A DNA stretch of 64,000 bases from DATJPR01 sp963752915 (GTDB taxonomy: Bacteria > Bacteroidota > Ignavibacteria > UBA10030 > UBA6906): assembly GCA_963752915.1 (NCBI GenBank), contig CAVVZZ010000013.1:558001-622000 (forward strand), in the 5' to 3' direction. How positions within the stretch are numbered: the first letter of the stretch is position 1; every line of letters starts with the position of its first letter. The notes beneath the pieces were generated by a model. It was not told the DNA's origin, searched no databases, and saw only the letters and a list, made by a program, of their open reading frames with translations. Shown piece by piece: positions 28,681 to 37,606 of the stretch. The position numbers were made by a program, and so were the translations under genes.

Positions 28681-29817
28681 ATGAAGATCATCGTCATCAA
28701 TTGGCAGGATATCCGCAACCCCCTCGGCGGCGGCGCCGAGGTCCATCTGCATCAGGTTTTCACCAGAATCGCCTCGATGGGCCACGAGGTGACGGTCCTA
28801 TGCTCCTCGTTTCCCGGTGCTGCCGCAGAAGAAACCCTTGATGGTCTTGCGATCGTGCGAAGAGGTGCACGAGGTGTATTCAATTACATTGCCCGTGGGG
28901 CGTACCGGGAGCTCTGCAAGAGGCAGACATTTGATGTCGTTGTCGATGACATGAACAAGATACCGCTCCTTGCGCAGCGCTACGCCGGTGTTCCGGTCTG
29001 CGGGATTGTTCATCACCTCTTCGGGGCAAGTGTGTTTCGCGAAGCTAATCCTGTCACCGCATTGTACGTTTCCTTGTTGGAATGGCGCGCGCTCCGGCAG
29101 TACCGCCGTGACCGTGTGCCGTTCATCGCGGTCTCTCCAAGCACGCGCGATGACATGATCCGGCGAGGGTACCCGCCCTCGCTTATCACCCTCGTCTCAC
29201 TTGCCGTCGATCATCAACGTTTCACGCCGCCGAACACTCCGAAAAGCGTGACACCATTGATCGGCTATGTTGGAAGGATCAAACGCTACAAGAGCGTCGA
29301 CCATCTCATCGAAACGTTCCCGGTCATTCTTCAGTCGGTCCCTGCCGCAAAACTCGTGATCATCGGGGAAGGTGACGACCGGTCACGTCTCGAACGACTT
29401 GTGGATGCGAAGGGATTGAAAGCGTCCGTGGAGTTTACAGGGTTCGTGGACGAGGATCAAAAAGTGCGGTTTTTGCAGTCCATGTGGGCGCTGATCATGC
29501 CTTCCTCCAAGGAAGGGTGGGGGCTGACTGTAACCGAAGCGAATGCCTGTGGGACGCCGGCCGTGGTCAGCGATGTCCCTGGATTGCGCGATGCAGTCGA
29601 GGACCAGGAGACGGGACTTCTTTACCCGTATGGTGACCGTCAGGCCCTCGCCCAACGGATCATCCGGCTCCTGTCGGACGCAGATTTGCGGCAGGCATTA
29701 GGAAGGAAAGCTGCGGAGTTCTCGCTCAAGTTCTCGTGGGATGCGGCGGCGAAGCAGACGATGGAGATTTTGAGCGCGGTGAGAGCGGGCAAGGATTCTA
29801 AGGATCGGATTGGATGA
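28681..29817 (+). CDS. Glycosyltransferase family 4 protein
   Basis: A 378-residue GT-B fold transferase. The N-terminal acceptor domain begins MKIIVINWQDIRNPLGGGAE, with the glycine loop near residue 15. The C-terminal donor domain has IGYVGRIKRYKSVDHLIE and the E-x7-E motif region PSSKEGWGLTVTEANACGTPAVVSD typical of GT4. It probably makes a cell-envelope glycan or glycolipid. It starts 43 bases after the GT117 gene and probably belongs to its operon. Its last 20 bases overlap the tail of the minus-strand LOG gene. Confidence 0.92.
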   Translation: MKIIVINWQDIRNPLGGGAEVHLHQVFTRIASMGHEVTVLCSSFPGAAAEETLDGLAIVRRGARGVFNYIARGAYRELCKRQTFDVVVDDMNKIPLLAQRYAGVPVCGIVHHLFGASVFREANPVTALYVSLLEWRALRQYRRDRVPFIAVSPSTRDDMIRRGYPPSLITLVSLAVDHQRFTPPNTPKSVTPLIGYVGRIKRYKSVDHLIETFPVILQSVPAAKLVIIGEGDDRSRLERLVDAKGLKASVEFTGFVDEDQKVRFLQSMWALIMPSSKEGWGLTVTEANACGTPAVVSDVPGLRDAVEDQETGLLYPYGDRQALAQRIIRLLSDADLRQALGRKAAEFSLKFSWDAAAKQTMEILSAVRAGKDSKDRIG

Positions 29818-30340
29818 GGCGAACTGCATCATTGATCGTTGCGGCCCTCGCGACGTAACGGGTACACCTCTCAAGCCCTTCCCAGGCCAATTCGTCGCTC
29901 AGCGTGGCCACGACGCCGTTCCAGAACGGGCCGAGAACGACGATCGGTTTTTCCTTCATCAGTCCCTTGTTGACCAACTCCCAAACGAGCGATAGCTCCA
30001 ATAGCGTCCCGGTGCCTCCTTTCAAGACGATGTACGCGTCGCCGAGTGCAACAAGCCTCATGGCCCGGTTGATGAGCGTGTCCTCCTGAACGACGCGGTC
30101 GATCCACGCATTGTGTGTGCGCGGCCCGAGATCTGTAAAGGTCACGCCGATTGTTGACCCGCCTGCTTCCTTCGCGCCGCGCGCTGATGCCTCCATGATT
30201 CCATTGTACCCGCCATTGCACACGACGTGTCCGGCCCGTGCAAGAACGGCCCCGAGGTCATAGGCCTGCTGGTACTCCCCGTCACCCGCTTTTGGTTTTG
30301 AACTGCCGAAGATTGTGACGACGATTTTCTTTGGGTTCAT
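29798..30340 (-). CDS. LOG-family (TIGR00730-type) nucleotide-binding protein
   Basis: A 180-residue Rossmann-like protein of the 'lysine decarboxylase-like' LOG family. Visible motifs are VTIFGSSKPKAGD at the N-terminus, VVCNGGYNGIMEASARGAKEAGG and the phosphate-binding KGGTGTLLELSLVWE (consensus PGGxGTxxE, with K in place of P). Relatives release cytokinin or nucleotide bases from their 5'-monophosphates. I chose the ATG at 30340. It is last in a minus-strand run with the TonB receptor and ispE. Confidence 0.88.
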   Translation of the reverse strand: MNPKKIVVTIFGSSKPKAGDGEYQQAYDLGAVLARAGHVVCNGGYNGIMEASARGAKEAGGSTIGVTFTDLGPRTHNAWIDRVVQEDTLINRAMRLVALGDAYIVLKGGTGTLLELSLVWELVNKGLMKEKPIVVLGPFWNGVVATLSDELAWEGLERCTRYVARAATINDAVRLIQSDP

Positions 30341-30376
30341 ACGTGATCCAAGGAGAGGGGAGGTGGAACACAACGC

Positions 30377-32389
30377 TCAATTCCAGAAGTCCCAGCTCAG
30401 GCCGAACCTCAGAACGCGGTCGAGGCCGGGGTACGACGGAGACGCAAAGTACGAAATGCCCGGGAGGTTTTCCCAGATGAAATGAATCTGGGCGTCGCCG
30501 AGGTGGGCGAGCAGGACAAAATCCACGGAAGCGGCCCGACCAAGTGGAAGACCCGCGTTGGGGACAAACGCGAGGACCTGCGGGTTGAAGAGATCCCCAT
30601 TGTACCCCGTCCGATACCACCCCCGAATCCCGACCTTCAGGTCGAGGTTCCCCTTGAACAGCTCATTGCGGAAGTAGGCGCCCCCGGCGACCCACAGCCG
30701 CGGCAGATCTTCGCTTGCTGTTCCTCCGCTGCGCGAAACGAAGTATGTTCCGCTCCCTTCGAAAAGAAGCCTCCAGACGCGCAATGAAAAACCGATGGTG
30801 ACGTCCGTAAGGTCCTCATGGTCGCCTTGAACAAACCGCAGCCGGGGGAAGAGGAAAGGGGTGTCGATACGATCGATGAAGATCGGATTGGAGATCGCCC
30901 GGTGATTGAGGGTGACCCTCACGTAATTATCCCGATCAGTACGCCACTCAAGGCCAGCTTCAAACACCATGTGATGCTCCGGTGCGAGTCCGGGGCTTCC
31001 CTGCGCTGTGCTGTCGGACCAATAGAGTTCTGTGAAATTCGGGACTCTGTATGAGGACGAGAGACCACCGAAGGCGGCGAGGCCCGCAACAAGGCTGACG
31101 CGGGCATCGGCACCGATCCCTGCGCGCGTCGCCCCGAGGATATGCTGTATTCTTCCATACGCGGCAAGGTTCCAGTTGTTATCCAATGCATAGTCGTCCT
31201 TGAACCATGCGGCGGATAGCGTCGTCTTTCGCCTGCCGATCGTGGGGCTTCCCTCCACCTGCCGGAGTTCTGTCATGGCGCCCGCCTCCATTGATCCGAG
31301 GGGACTCGCCAACGTCTGGGTCACCTGGATCCCCGACCACGACGAGCGTTGATCCTGCCGGACCAAGAGCCCGTTGGGATTGCTCCGATCTTCTTCGTCG
31401 CGGTATTCTCGGAGATTGCCGGAATAGTAGGCGGTGAGTGTGGTGACGTTCGAGCTGTCCGGGAACAACGTTCCGATCGTCGTCAGGTCGATATCGTGAC
31501 GCGTGATCTTCTCATACGAGTCACTGTTCTTCACAGCGACGTCCTGGACAAGCGTCGCGAAGGAGAAGGTGGAGGGATCGATCCCCCCGCTGAGGTCGGT
31601 GTTTGTCGAGGTAAAGTAATCGGACAGGAGGATCGAAAGATTCGGCGTCAGGGCATAGCGGATCTTCGCGCGAACCTGCCACGCTTCGTCTGCTTCGTTC
31701 AGGTACCGTCCGTCGGTCCCTTGAAAATGGAATCCGGCGGTCACATTAGTATGCCTGCTGACGTTTTGTGCAAAAGATCCGTCGGTCTGGGCATAGCCGT
31801 ATGAGCTTTCGGAATAGAAGAGACGTGTGAACGGCCGGTTGCTGTTATAGTTCCTGGTCACAAGGTTGATGGTCCCGCCGGTTGTGTTCAGTCCATAGAG
31901 AAATGCACGCGGGCCGGTGACGACCTCCAACCGCTCGAGGTTTTCTTCGGTCATCAACTCCAGGTTGTAGATACCGGATGCCGGATCCGCGAGGGTTCGT
32001 CCATTCGACAGCACGCCGATTCCACGCCAGTCGATGCCGTCAGCCGTCAGCGCGGTATACTGTCCGATCTGGACCTGGTCGAGAAGGACAAATCCGGGCA
32101 GGGTCCCTACAAGCCGCGTCAGCGTTGAAGGGTCCTGCCAGCGCATCGCGGACCTCGACATGACGAGCGAGGTGTCGAGCGTATTGTCGACGGATCCGGG
32201 GTAAAGAGGCATGAAGAACCGGAACTGGATCGAATCGCTCTCGACTTTTGTCGAATCGGCACGTCGTGGTTTTTCATGGTGTTCTGGTTTGTGCTCCTGT
32301 GCGGAGGCACTGAGGCCGAGGAAAATTATCAGCGTCCAGATGGCGATGAACAGGGAAAGGCGTGAGCGTCCCGGGGATGTCGTGTTCAG
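30377..32389 (-). CDS. TonB-dependent outer-membrane receptor
   Basis: About 670 residues. A signal peptide (LFIAIWTLIIFLGLSASAQ) is followed by a plug domain at about 60-180 (LTRLVGTLPGFVLLDQVQIGQ, then EENLERLEVVTGPRAFLYG, then TTGGTINLVTRNY). A large beta-barrel ends in aromatic-rich RFGLSWDFWN. There is no carboxypeptidase-like N-terminal extension. No ATG, GTG or TTG sits near the signal peptide. A CTG at 32389 overlapping the ispE stop (CTGA) is the best-placed candidate, and the longer frame reads through ispE. The substrate is unknown. Confidence 0.85.
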   Translation of the reverse strand: MNTTSPGRSRLSLFIAIWTLIIFLGLSASAQEHKPEHHEKPRRADSTKVESDSIQFRFFMPLYPGSVDNTLDTSLVMSRSAMRWQDPSTLTRLVGTLPGFVLLDQVQIGQYTALTADGIDWRGIGVLSNGRTLADPASGIYNLELMTEENLERLEVVTGPRAFLYGLNTTGGTINLVTRNYNSNRPFTRLFYSESSYGYAQTDGSFAQNVSRHTNVTAGFHFQGTDGRYLNEADEAWQVRAKIRYALTPNLSILLSDYFTSTNTDLSGGIDPSTFSFATLVQDVAVKNSDSYEKITRHDIDLTTIGTLFPDSSNVTTLTAYYSGNLREYRDEEDRSNPNGLLVRQDQRSSWSGIQVTQTLASPLGSMEAGAMTELRQVEGSPTIGRRKTTLSAAWFKDDYALDNNWNLAAYGRIQHILGATRAGIGADARVSLVAGLAAFGGLSSSYRVPNFTELYWSDSTAQGSPGLAPEHHMVFEAGLEWRTDRDNYVRVTLNHRAISNPIFIDRIDTPFLFPRLRFVQGDHEDLTDVTIGFSLRVWRLLFEGSGTYFVSRSGGTASEDLPRLWVAGGAYFRNELFKGNLDLKVGIRGWYRTGYNGDLFNPQVLAFVPNAGLPLGRAASVDFVLLAHLGDAQIHFIWENLPGISYFASPSYPGLDRVLRFGLSWDFWN

Positions 32390-33261
32390 GATTCGTCTCC
32401 GGGTTGGTTGGATGGAGTGAACATGGGCGCAGTGATCGAAACCAGGAGGCCGCTGTCCGCAAGGTGTTTCCCCAGAAGACGGGCTTTGCGCTCTTCTCGG
32501 AACAAGCCGTAGACAGTCGATCCGCTGCCAGACATCAGAGCGAATGATGCCCCGGCACTGATCATCTCCTGTTTGAGTCTGCCCACAGCAGGGAACTCTC
32601 TGAAAACAACGTCTTCGAAGTCGTTCCTGAGTCGGCGGGCGAGTTCGGACGGAGTGTCGAGATTGTCCAGCAGAGTGCACTTGAGCGATTCGTGGTGTTG
32701 TTCCCGCGGGGGTGAGATCTGACTGTACGCCCATGGCGTCGAAACATGGATACCCGGATTGGCGACGAGAATCGCGTAGGGGAGCATGAGCTGAAAATAT
32801 TCCAGAATTTCGCCACGGCCTTTTGCGAGCGCCGATCCAAAGTTCAGAAAATACGGCACATCCGAGCCCAGTTTCAGCGCCATCGTTGCCAGATCATCGT
32901 CCGGAACGGAAACGTTCCACAACGACACCAGTGATCTCAGCGTGGTCGCGGCGTCGCTGCTCCCGCCTCCCAAACCGGCGCCGACGGGAATCCTCTTGTC
33001 AAGGGTGATAACGACGCCCTTCCGGTGCCCCAGGTATTCGCGCAGAAGCGCGGCGGCCCTGTAACAGAGATTCCTCTCGTCGCCGGGAATCTCCGCCGAA
33101 CCGGTCCGGAGGAGGATTTCGTCGCCCTCTTCAAAGGTCAGACGGTCATACAGGTCGATCCTGTGGAACACCGTTTCGATATCGTGATATCCGTCCGGCC
33201 GGCGACGGACGACAGAGAGGCCGAGATTGATTTTTGCGTATGCACGTGTTTGAAGGGGCAT
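32386..33261 (-). CDS. ispE: 4-diphosphocytidyl-2-C-methyl-D-erythritol kinase
   Basis: ATP-dependent phosphorylation of CDP-methylerythritol in the MEP isoprenoid pathway. The 291-residue GHMP kinase starts at 33261 (MPLQTRAYAKINLGLSV) and carries RPDGYHDIETVFHRIDLYD, the ATP loop PVGAGLGGGSSDAATTL and C-terminal MSGSGSTVYGLF. It overlaps the start of the TonB receptor. No other MEP gene is in the window. Confidence 0.96.
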   Translation of the reverse strand: MPLQTRAYAKINLGLSVVRRRPDGYHDIETVFHRIDLYDRLTFEEGDEILLRTGSAEIPGDERNLCYRAAALLREYLGHRKGVVITLDKRIPVGAGLGGGSSDAATTLRSLVSLWNVSVPDDDLATMALKLGSDVPYFLNFGSALAKGRGEILEYFQLMLPYAILVANPGIHVSTPWAYSQISPPREQHHESLKCTLLDNLDTPSELARRLRNDFEDVVFREFPAVGRLKQEMISAGASFALMSGSGSTVYGLFREERKARLLGKHLADSGLLVSITAPMFTPSNQPGDES

Positions 33262-33334
33262 CAGGGGCAAAACGTGAAGTTCATCGTAATATAGCCGAAA
33301 GGATGAAGAAGAGAAAGTCTTGCGGTTCGAATCT

Positions 33335-33364
33335 TTGACACTCTTCCTCAATTTTTGTATTTTG
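33335..33364 (+). promoter_or_regulatory. Promoter of the kdsA-lptB operon
   Basis: TTGAC (33335-33339), an 18-base spacer and TATTTTG (33358-33364) lie 62 bases before the kdsA ATG, between divergent ispE and kdsA. Confidence 0.58.
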
Positions 33365-33426
33365 CAGCGCTATGAGAGACCATCTCGCCGAATACCTTCG
33401 CAATCGGTAGCCAAACGAACCCGCCG

Positions 33427-34269
33427 ATGAACCCCGTACTCATACGCAACCATCCGATTGGCGGAGGAAGCCCTCTGGTATTGTTTGCCGGGCCATGCGT
33501 TGTCGAAGGGAAGGACATCACTCTGCGGACCGCCGAGGCGATTGCCGCGATCGCTGTGCGCCTCGGATTTCCCCTCGTCTTCAAATCGTCGTACAGGAAA
33601 GCGAACCGGACGAGCGGGGGATCGTTCGCGGGTCTCGGCATGGAGCAGGCGCTCTCGATCCTGCGAGAGGTTCGCGACGGTCTCGGCCTTCCGATTATCA
33701 CCGACATTCACACAGAGGCAGAAGCATCTGCTGCAGCGGAAGTCGCGGATGTCCTGCAGATCCCTGCGTTCCTTTGCCGCCAGACGGAACTTCTTCGGGC
33801 GGCCGGCCGCACCGGGCGCGTTGTCAATGTCAAGAAAGGCCAATTTCTGGCGCCGGACGATATGCGGCATGCCGCGGAGAAAATCCGCGAAACCGGAAAT
33901 CCCAACGTTCTTTTCACGGAGCGAGGGACGACGTTCGGGTATCATAACCTGGTGGTCGATATGCGGAGTCTCACCATCATGCGGGGTCTTGGATGCCCGG
34001 TGATTCTCGATGCAACGCATTCCGTTCAACTTCCGGGCGCCGATTCAAACGGGAAGATAAGCGGGGGGCAGCCGGAGTTCATCTTCCCCATTGCCCGCGC
34101 CGGTGTCGCAGCCGGGATCGACGGACTCTTCCTTGAAGTGCATCCGGATCCGCCGCACGCACTGAGCGATGCGGCCAGTCAACTTCCCCTTGCCATGCTG
34201 GAGTCGCTTCTTCGCCAGGTTCGCGCGATCGATGAAGCCGTTCGCACAACAGGCGGCCTATCCGCATGA
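33427..34269 (+). CDS. kdsA: 3-deoxy-8-phosphooctulonate (Kdo-8-P) synthase
   Basis: Condenses phosphoenolpyruvate with arabinose-5-phosphate to Kdo-8-phosphate for lipopolysaccharide core synthesis. The 280-residue DAHP-synthase-I/KdsA barrel shows FAGPCVVEGKD, FKSSYRKANRTSGGSF and VILDATHSVQLPGADSNGKISGGQ. It leads a six-gene Kdo/LPS-export run. Its stop overlaps the kdsC start (ATGA). Confidence 0.97.
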   Translation: MNPVLIRNHPIGGGSPLVLFAGPCVVEGKDITLRTAEAIAAIAVRLGFPLVFKSSYRKANRTSGGSFAGLGMEQALSILREVRDGLGLPIITDIHTEAEASAAAEVADVLQIPAFLCRQTELLRAAGRTGRVVNVKKGQFLAPDDMRHAAEKIRETGNPNVLFTERGTTFGYHNLVVDMRSLTIMRGLGCPVILDATHSVQLPGADSNGKISGGQPEFIFPIARAGVAAGIDGLFLEVHPDPPHALSDAASQLPLAMLESLLRQVRAIDEAVRTTGGLSA

Positions 34270-34787
34270 TCTCTCCCAAAAAGAAATCCGGGCTGGTCGG
34301 CCGTGCGTCGAACATCAGGTGCATCCTTCTCGACGTCGATGGCGTGATGACTGACGGTGGGCTGTATTATTCCGCAAAGGGGCAGGAGATGAAGCGCTTC
34401 AACGCCCAGGACGGGTATGGCATCGTCCGGGCGCGGGAAGCGGGGCTGACGGTTGGGATCATCAGCGGCAGGAGCACGCCGATCATCGATGCGCGTGCGA
34501 AGGTCCTGAAGATCAAAGACGTCTATCAGGGGATTGACGACAAGGTGGCCGCGATGCGAAAGATTCAGAACAAGTACGGGCACGACGACAAGGAATTCGC
34601 CTACATCGCGGACGATCTGTTCGATCTCCCATTGCTGCGCTTGGTTGGTTTTTCAGGGGCGCCGAGCAACGCCAGGCCGGAAGTGCGACGTGCCGTGGAT
34701 CTCGTGACCACGGTCCCGGGCGGAGAGGGTGCCGTGCGGGAATTCATTGATTTCATCCTCGACCATCGGACATCGAATGGACGATAA
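34266..34787 (+). CDS. kdsC: Kdo-8-phosphate phosphatase (HAD family)
   Basis: Dephosphorylates Kdo-8-P to Kdo. The 173-residue capless HAD protein has motif I LLDVDGVMTDGGLYY, motif II TVGIISGRSTPIID and motif IV YIADDLFDLPLLRLVG, with A in place of the usual G before DD. It lies between kdsA and kdsD with overlaps of 4 and 11 bases, which supports the assignment over other small HAD phosphatases. Confidence 0.94.
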   Translation: MISPKKKSGLVGRASNIRCILLDVDGVMTDGGLYYSAKGQEMKRFNAQDGYGIVRAREAGLTVGIISGRSTPIIDARAKVLKIKDVYQGIDDKVAAMRKIQNKYGHDDKEFAYIADDLFDLPLLRLVGFSGAPSNARPEVRRAVDLVTTVPGGEGAVREFIDFILDHRTSNGR

Positions 34788-35768
34788 GACACAGGCAATT
34801 GCCGCAGGAAAGCGGACGGTGCGTATCGAAGCCGCTTCAGTTGAGGCGCTCGAAACACGCATCGGCGAAGAGTTCGCCACGGCCGTGGACCTTCTCGCCC
34901 GGTGCTCCGGACGAGTCATCGTGGCGGGGGTTGGAAAATCGGGGATCATCGGGAGAAAGATTGTTGCGACGCTGAACTCCACAGGGACCCCGGCGGTGTT
35001 CCTCCATCCAGCGGATGCCATGCACGGCGACCTGGGCCTCGTCAGGAGAGATGACGTCGTCATCTGCATCTCGAAGAGCGGAACGACGGCGGAATTCAAT
35101 ACGCTTCTGCCGGTCTTCAAGAGCCTCGGTGTGCCGGTCATCTCGATCGTCGGCAATCTGACCTCGACGCTCGCGCGCGACTCGACAGTGGTGCTCGATG
35201 CTTCGGTCGCAGAGGAGGCGTGCCCGCACGATCTGGCGCCCACGTCGTCGACGACGGCCACGCTTGTCCTGGGTGACGCGCTCGCCATTGCGCTCCTCGA
35301 GCGGCGGCAGTTCACGCAGGAACAATTTGCGCAATATCATCCCGGGGGTACGCTCGGGAAGCGGCTTCTCCTGAAAGTCGATGAACTCATGACCGACGGC
35401 GAAGCCATTCCCACGCGTCACGAGGAACGTCCCGTTGGCTGAAGCGATCGTCGAAATCAGCTCCAGACGGCTCGGATGCACGTGCGTTGTCCGCGACGAT
35501 GGGACCCTGGAGGGAATCATCACGGATGGAGACCTCCGGCGCCTGCTGCATCGCATTCATGACATCTCGACCGTGACAGCCGGCGAGGCGATGACAAAGA
35601 ATCCAAAGACCATCGGGCCGGGAACTCTCGCGGTAAGCGCCCTCGAACACATGGAGGAATACTCCATCACTCAGATGATCGTCGTCGATGATACAAAACA
35701 TTCCCGTCGGCGTGGTCCACCTCCATGATCTTGTGAAAGCCGGCCTGCGGGACGATGACGCGCCATGA
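34777..35768 (+). pseudogene. kdsD: Arabinose-5-phosphate isomerase (KdsD/KpsF), two +1 frameshifts
   Basis: Interconverts ribulose-5-phosphate and arabinose-5-phosphate, the substrate for KdsA. The first frame gives the SIS domain (VAGVGKSGIIGRKI, ISKSGTTAEFN, QFAQYHPGGTLGKRLL). After one surplus base near 35411-35417 the second frame gives the first CBS domain and part of the second (LGCTCVVRDDGTLEGIITDGDLRR). After one surplus A in AAAA at 35695-35698 the third frame finishes the second CBS domain (NIPVGVVHLHDLVKAGL) at 35768. Corrected length is 329 residues, normal for the family. The stop overlaps the lptC start. Artefact is more likely than true inactivation, because the pathway needs this enzyme. 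Confidence 0.9.
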
Positions 35769-36295
35769 GCCGCGCACTCGCATTCCTCTTGCTTTCCCTT
35801 CTGCTTCTCTCGTGCGAAGAACGACTTCGTCCGTCGTTCGTGAGCGTCCAACAGGAAATCCCGTCCCAGGAGAGCTGGCGGAGCCGGGTGATTTTTTCCG
35901 ATTCCTCCCAGGTCAAGGCAATCCTCTGGGCCGGCCACATCTCCGTGTATGCGAACGGACATTATACGCTGCTTGACGACAGCGTCCATGTCGATTTCTA
36001 CAATGCCCTCGGGGAGCACTCGTCCACGTTGACAGCGCGCCGCGGGAGGGTGGACGACGCGACGGACAACTTTGAAGCGCACGAGCATGTCGTTGTCGTG
36101 TCGGATAGCGGGACCACGCTCCGCACCGAACGACTGTATTGGACAAACGCCGACCGCTCCATCCACACCGACGCGTTTGTCGACATCCTCTCGCCCAACG
36201 AGCATATCAGCGGCACGGGGATGGTAAGTGACGAAGGGCTGAAGAACTACAAGATCTTTAAAGTCAGTGGACAGTCAGTAGCGAAGGATCTCTAA
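35765..36295 (+). CDS. lptC: LPS export periplasmic protein LptC (lipoprotein form)
   Basis: A 176-residue protein with a signal peptide ending in a lipobox (LLLLSCEE, lipidated Cys near residue 17) and a single LptC/OstA beta-jellyroll (WAGHISVYANGHYTLLDDSVHVDFYN, TARRGRVDD). In E. coli LptC it is the bridge between the LptBFG transporter and LptA, with a membrane helix; a lipoprotein anchor is common in Bacteroidota-like LptC. It overlaps the kdsD stop and precedes an OstA-like gene. Confidence 0.88.
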   Translation: MSRALAFLLLSLLLLSCEERLRPSFVSVQQEIPSQESWRSRVIFSDSSQVKAILWAGHISVYANGHYTLLDDSVHVDFYNALGEHSSTLTARRGRVDDATDNFEAHEHVVVVSDSGTTLRTERLYWTNADRSIHTDAFVDILSPNEHISGTGMVSDEGLKNYKIFKVSGQSVAKDL

Positions 36296-36304
36296 GAGCG
36301 AGGA

Positions 36305-37561
36305 ATGACGAATCGCGGGCTCCTGGTGCTTTTGCTTATGGGCGTCGGTCTTGCGCGGGCGCAGGATTCGAAGGTCATCGTTCTTGACCACGCCGATAGC
36401 CTGTGGGGGAGGGTGATCAACGGAGAAGAGGCGCGGGAGCTTATTGGACACGTGCGGCTTGTCCAGGATCGCGTGACCATCGCCTGCGATCATGTCCTGG
36501 AATATCGTCTCCGTGGGGAATATGTTCTTACCGGGAATGTCGTTGTCCGCGATTCGAATACGGTCATGCTCATGCCCAGGGGGATGTATCACCGGGCGGA
36601 ACGTCGAGCCGAAGCCTTCGACAGCGTCAGCCTTGACGACGGGACCGCGCATCTTACAGCGCGGTACGGTGAATACTTTGCCGGTCCGCGCGAAGGGTTT
36701 TTCCGAGACAGCGTGAAAGTCGTCGACACGTCGTCGGTCATAACGTGCGACTCGCTGCGATACTTTCGGAACACCCGGATGACGCTGGCCTACGGGAGGG
36801 TCAGAGTCGACTCGAAGAGCGACAATGTCTCCATCCTGGGTGGGATGCTCGAACACAACCAGGAAACGGCATATAGCAGGATGACGAAGGAGCCGGTCCT
36901 TGTCCAGGTCGACACCGCGGGTGGCTCGCGCGATACCCTTCTGGTGCGGAGTCGCGTCATGGAGTCCTACCGGGATTCGACACGGCGACTGATCGCCCGC
37001 GACAGCGTTCGCCTTGCCGGAAAGGATATTGCCGGCAGGGCGGGGTACGGACTTTTCCTCGCGCGCGGCGACAGCATGATCCTCCGGCTGCAACCGGTCA
37101 TCTGGTACGAGCACACCCAGGTCTCCGGCGACTCCATGCGGATCTATTTGATCAGGCGGCGGCTTCATCGGGTATTTGTCTCGGGGAATGCTATTGCCGT
37201 ATCGCAGAGCGACAGTCTTCATCCCGATCGCTACGATCAAATGGTCGGGGAGACCATGGACATGACATTCAAGGATCAAGCCCTTCATTCTCTGGAGGTC
37301 GACGTGCAGGCCATCGGGGTGTACCATCTCTACGACGACACGACATCGAACGGCCTCAACAAGATCAGCGGCGACAAGATTCTGATGCGGTTCGGCGATC
37401 GCAAGCTCCGGACGATCAAGGTCGTCGGCGGCGTCGAAGGACAGTACTACCCTGAGAATCTCGTCCACGGTCACGATGCCTCGTACACGCTTCCGGGGGC
37501 ATTGTGGCGGAACGACGAGCCCGTCCTACGCCGGACGCCGGAGGGATTAGTCATCGACTAA
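36305..37561 (+). CDS. OstA/LptA-like LPS transport protein
   Basis: A 418-residue secreted protein with a signal peptide (LLVLLLMGVGLARAQ) and repeated OstA-type beta-strand units, for example VIACDHVLEYRLRGEYVLTGNVVVRDSN and ITCDSLRYFRNTRMTLAYGRVRVDS. It is longer than E. coli LptA and matches the enlarged OstA-like proteins of Bacteroidota, which are thought to carry lipopolysaccharide across the periplasm. Its place between lptC and lptB supports this. Confidence 0.85.
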   Translation: MTNRGLLVLLLMGVGLARAQDSKVIVLDHADSLWGRVINGEEARELIGHVRLVQDRVTIACDHVLEYRLRGEYVLTGNVVVRDSNTVMLMPRGMYHRAERRAEAFDSVSLDDGTAHLTARYGEYFAGPREGFFRDSVKVVDTSSVITCDSLRYFRNTRMTLAYGRVRVDSKSDNVSILGGMLEHNQETAYSRMTKEPVLVQVDTAGGSRDTLLVRSRVMESYRDSTRRLIARDSVRLAGKDIAGRAGYGLFLARGDSMILRLQPVIWYEHTQVSGDSMRIYLIRRRLHRVFVSGNAIAVSQSDSLHPDRYDQMVGETMDMTFKDQALHSLEVDVQAIGVYHLYDDTTSNGLNKISGDKILMRFGDRKLRTIKVVGGVEGQYYPENLVHGHDASYTLPGALWRNDEPVLRRTPEGLVID

Positions 37562-37606
37562 GCTTTGAGCACTCGGGGGCACGAACACAGAAAGCACATT
37601 CAGCAT

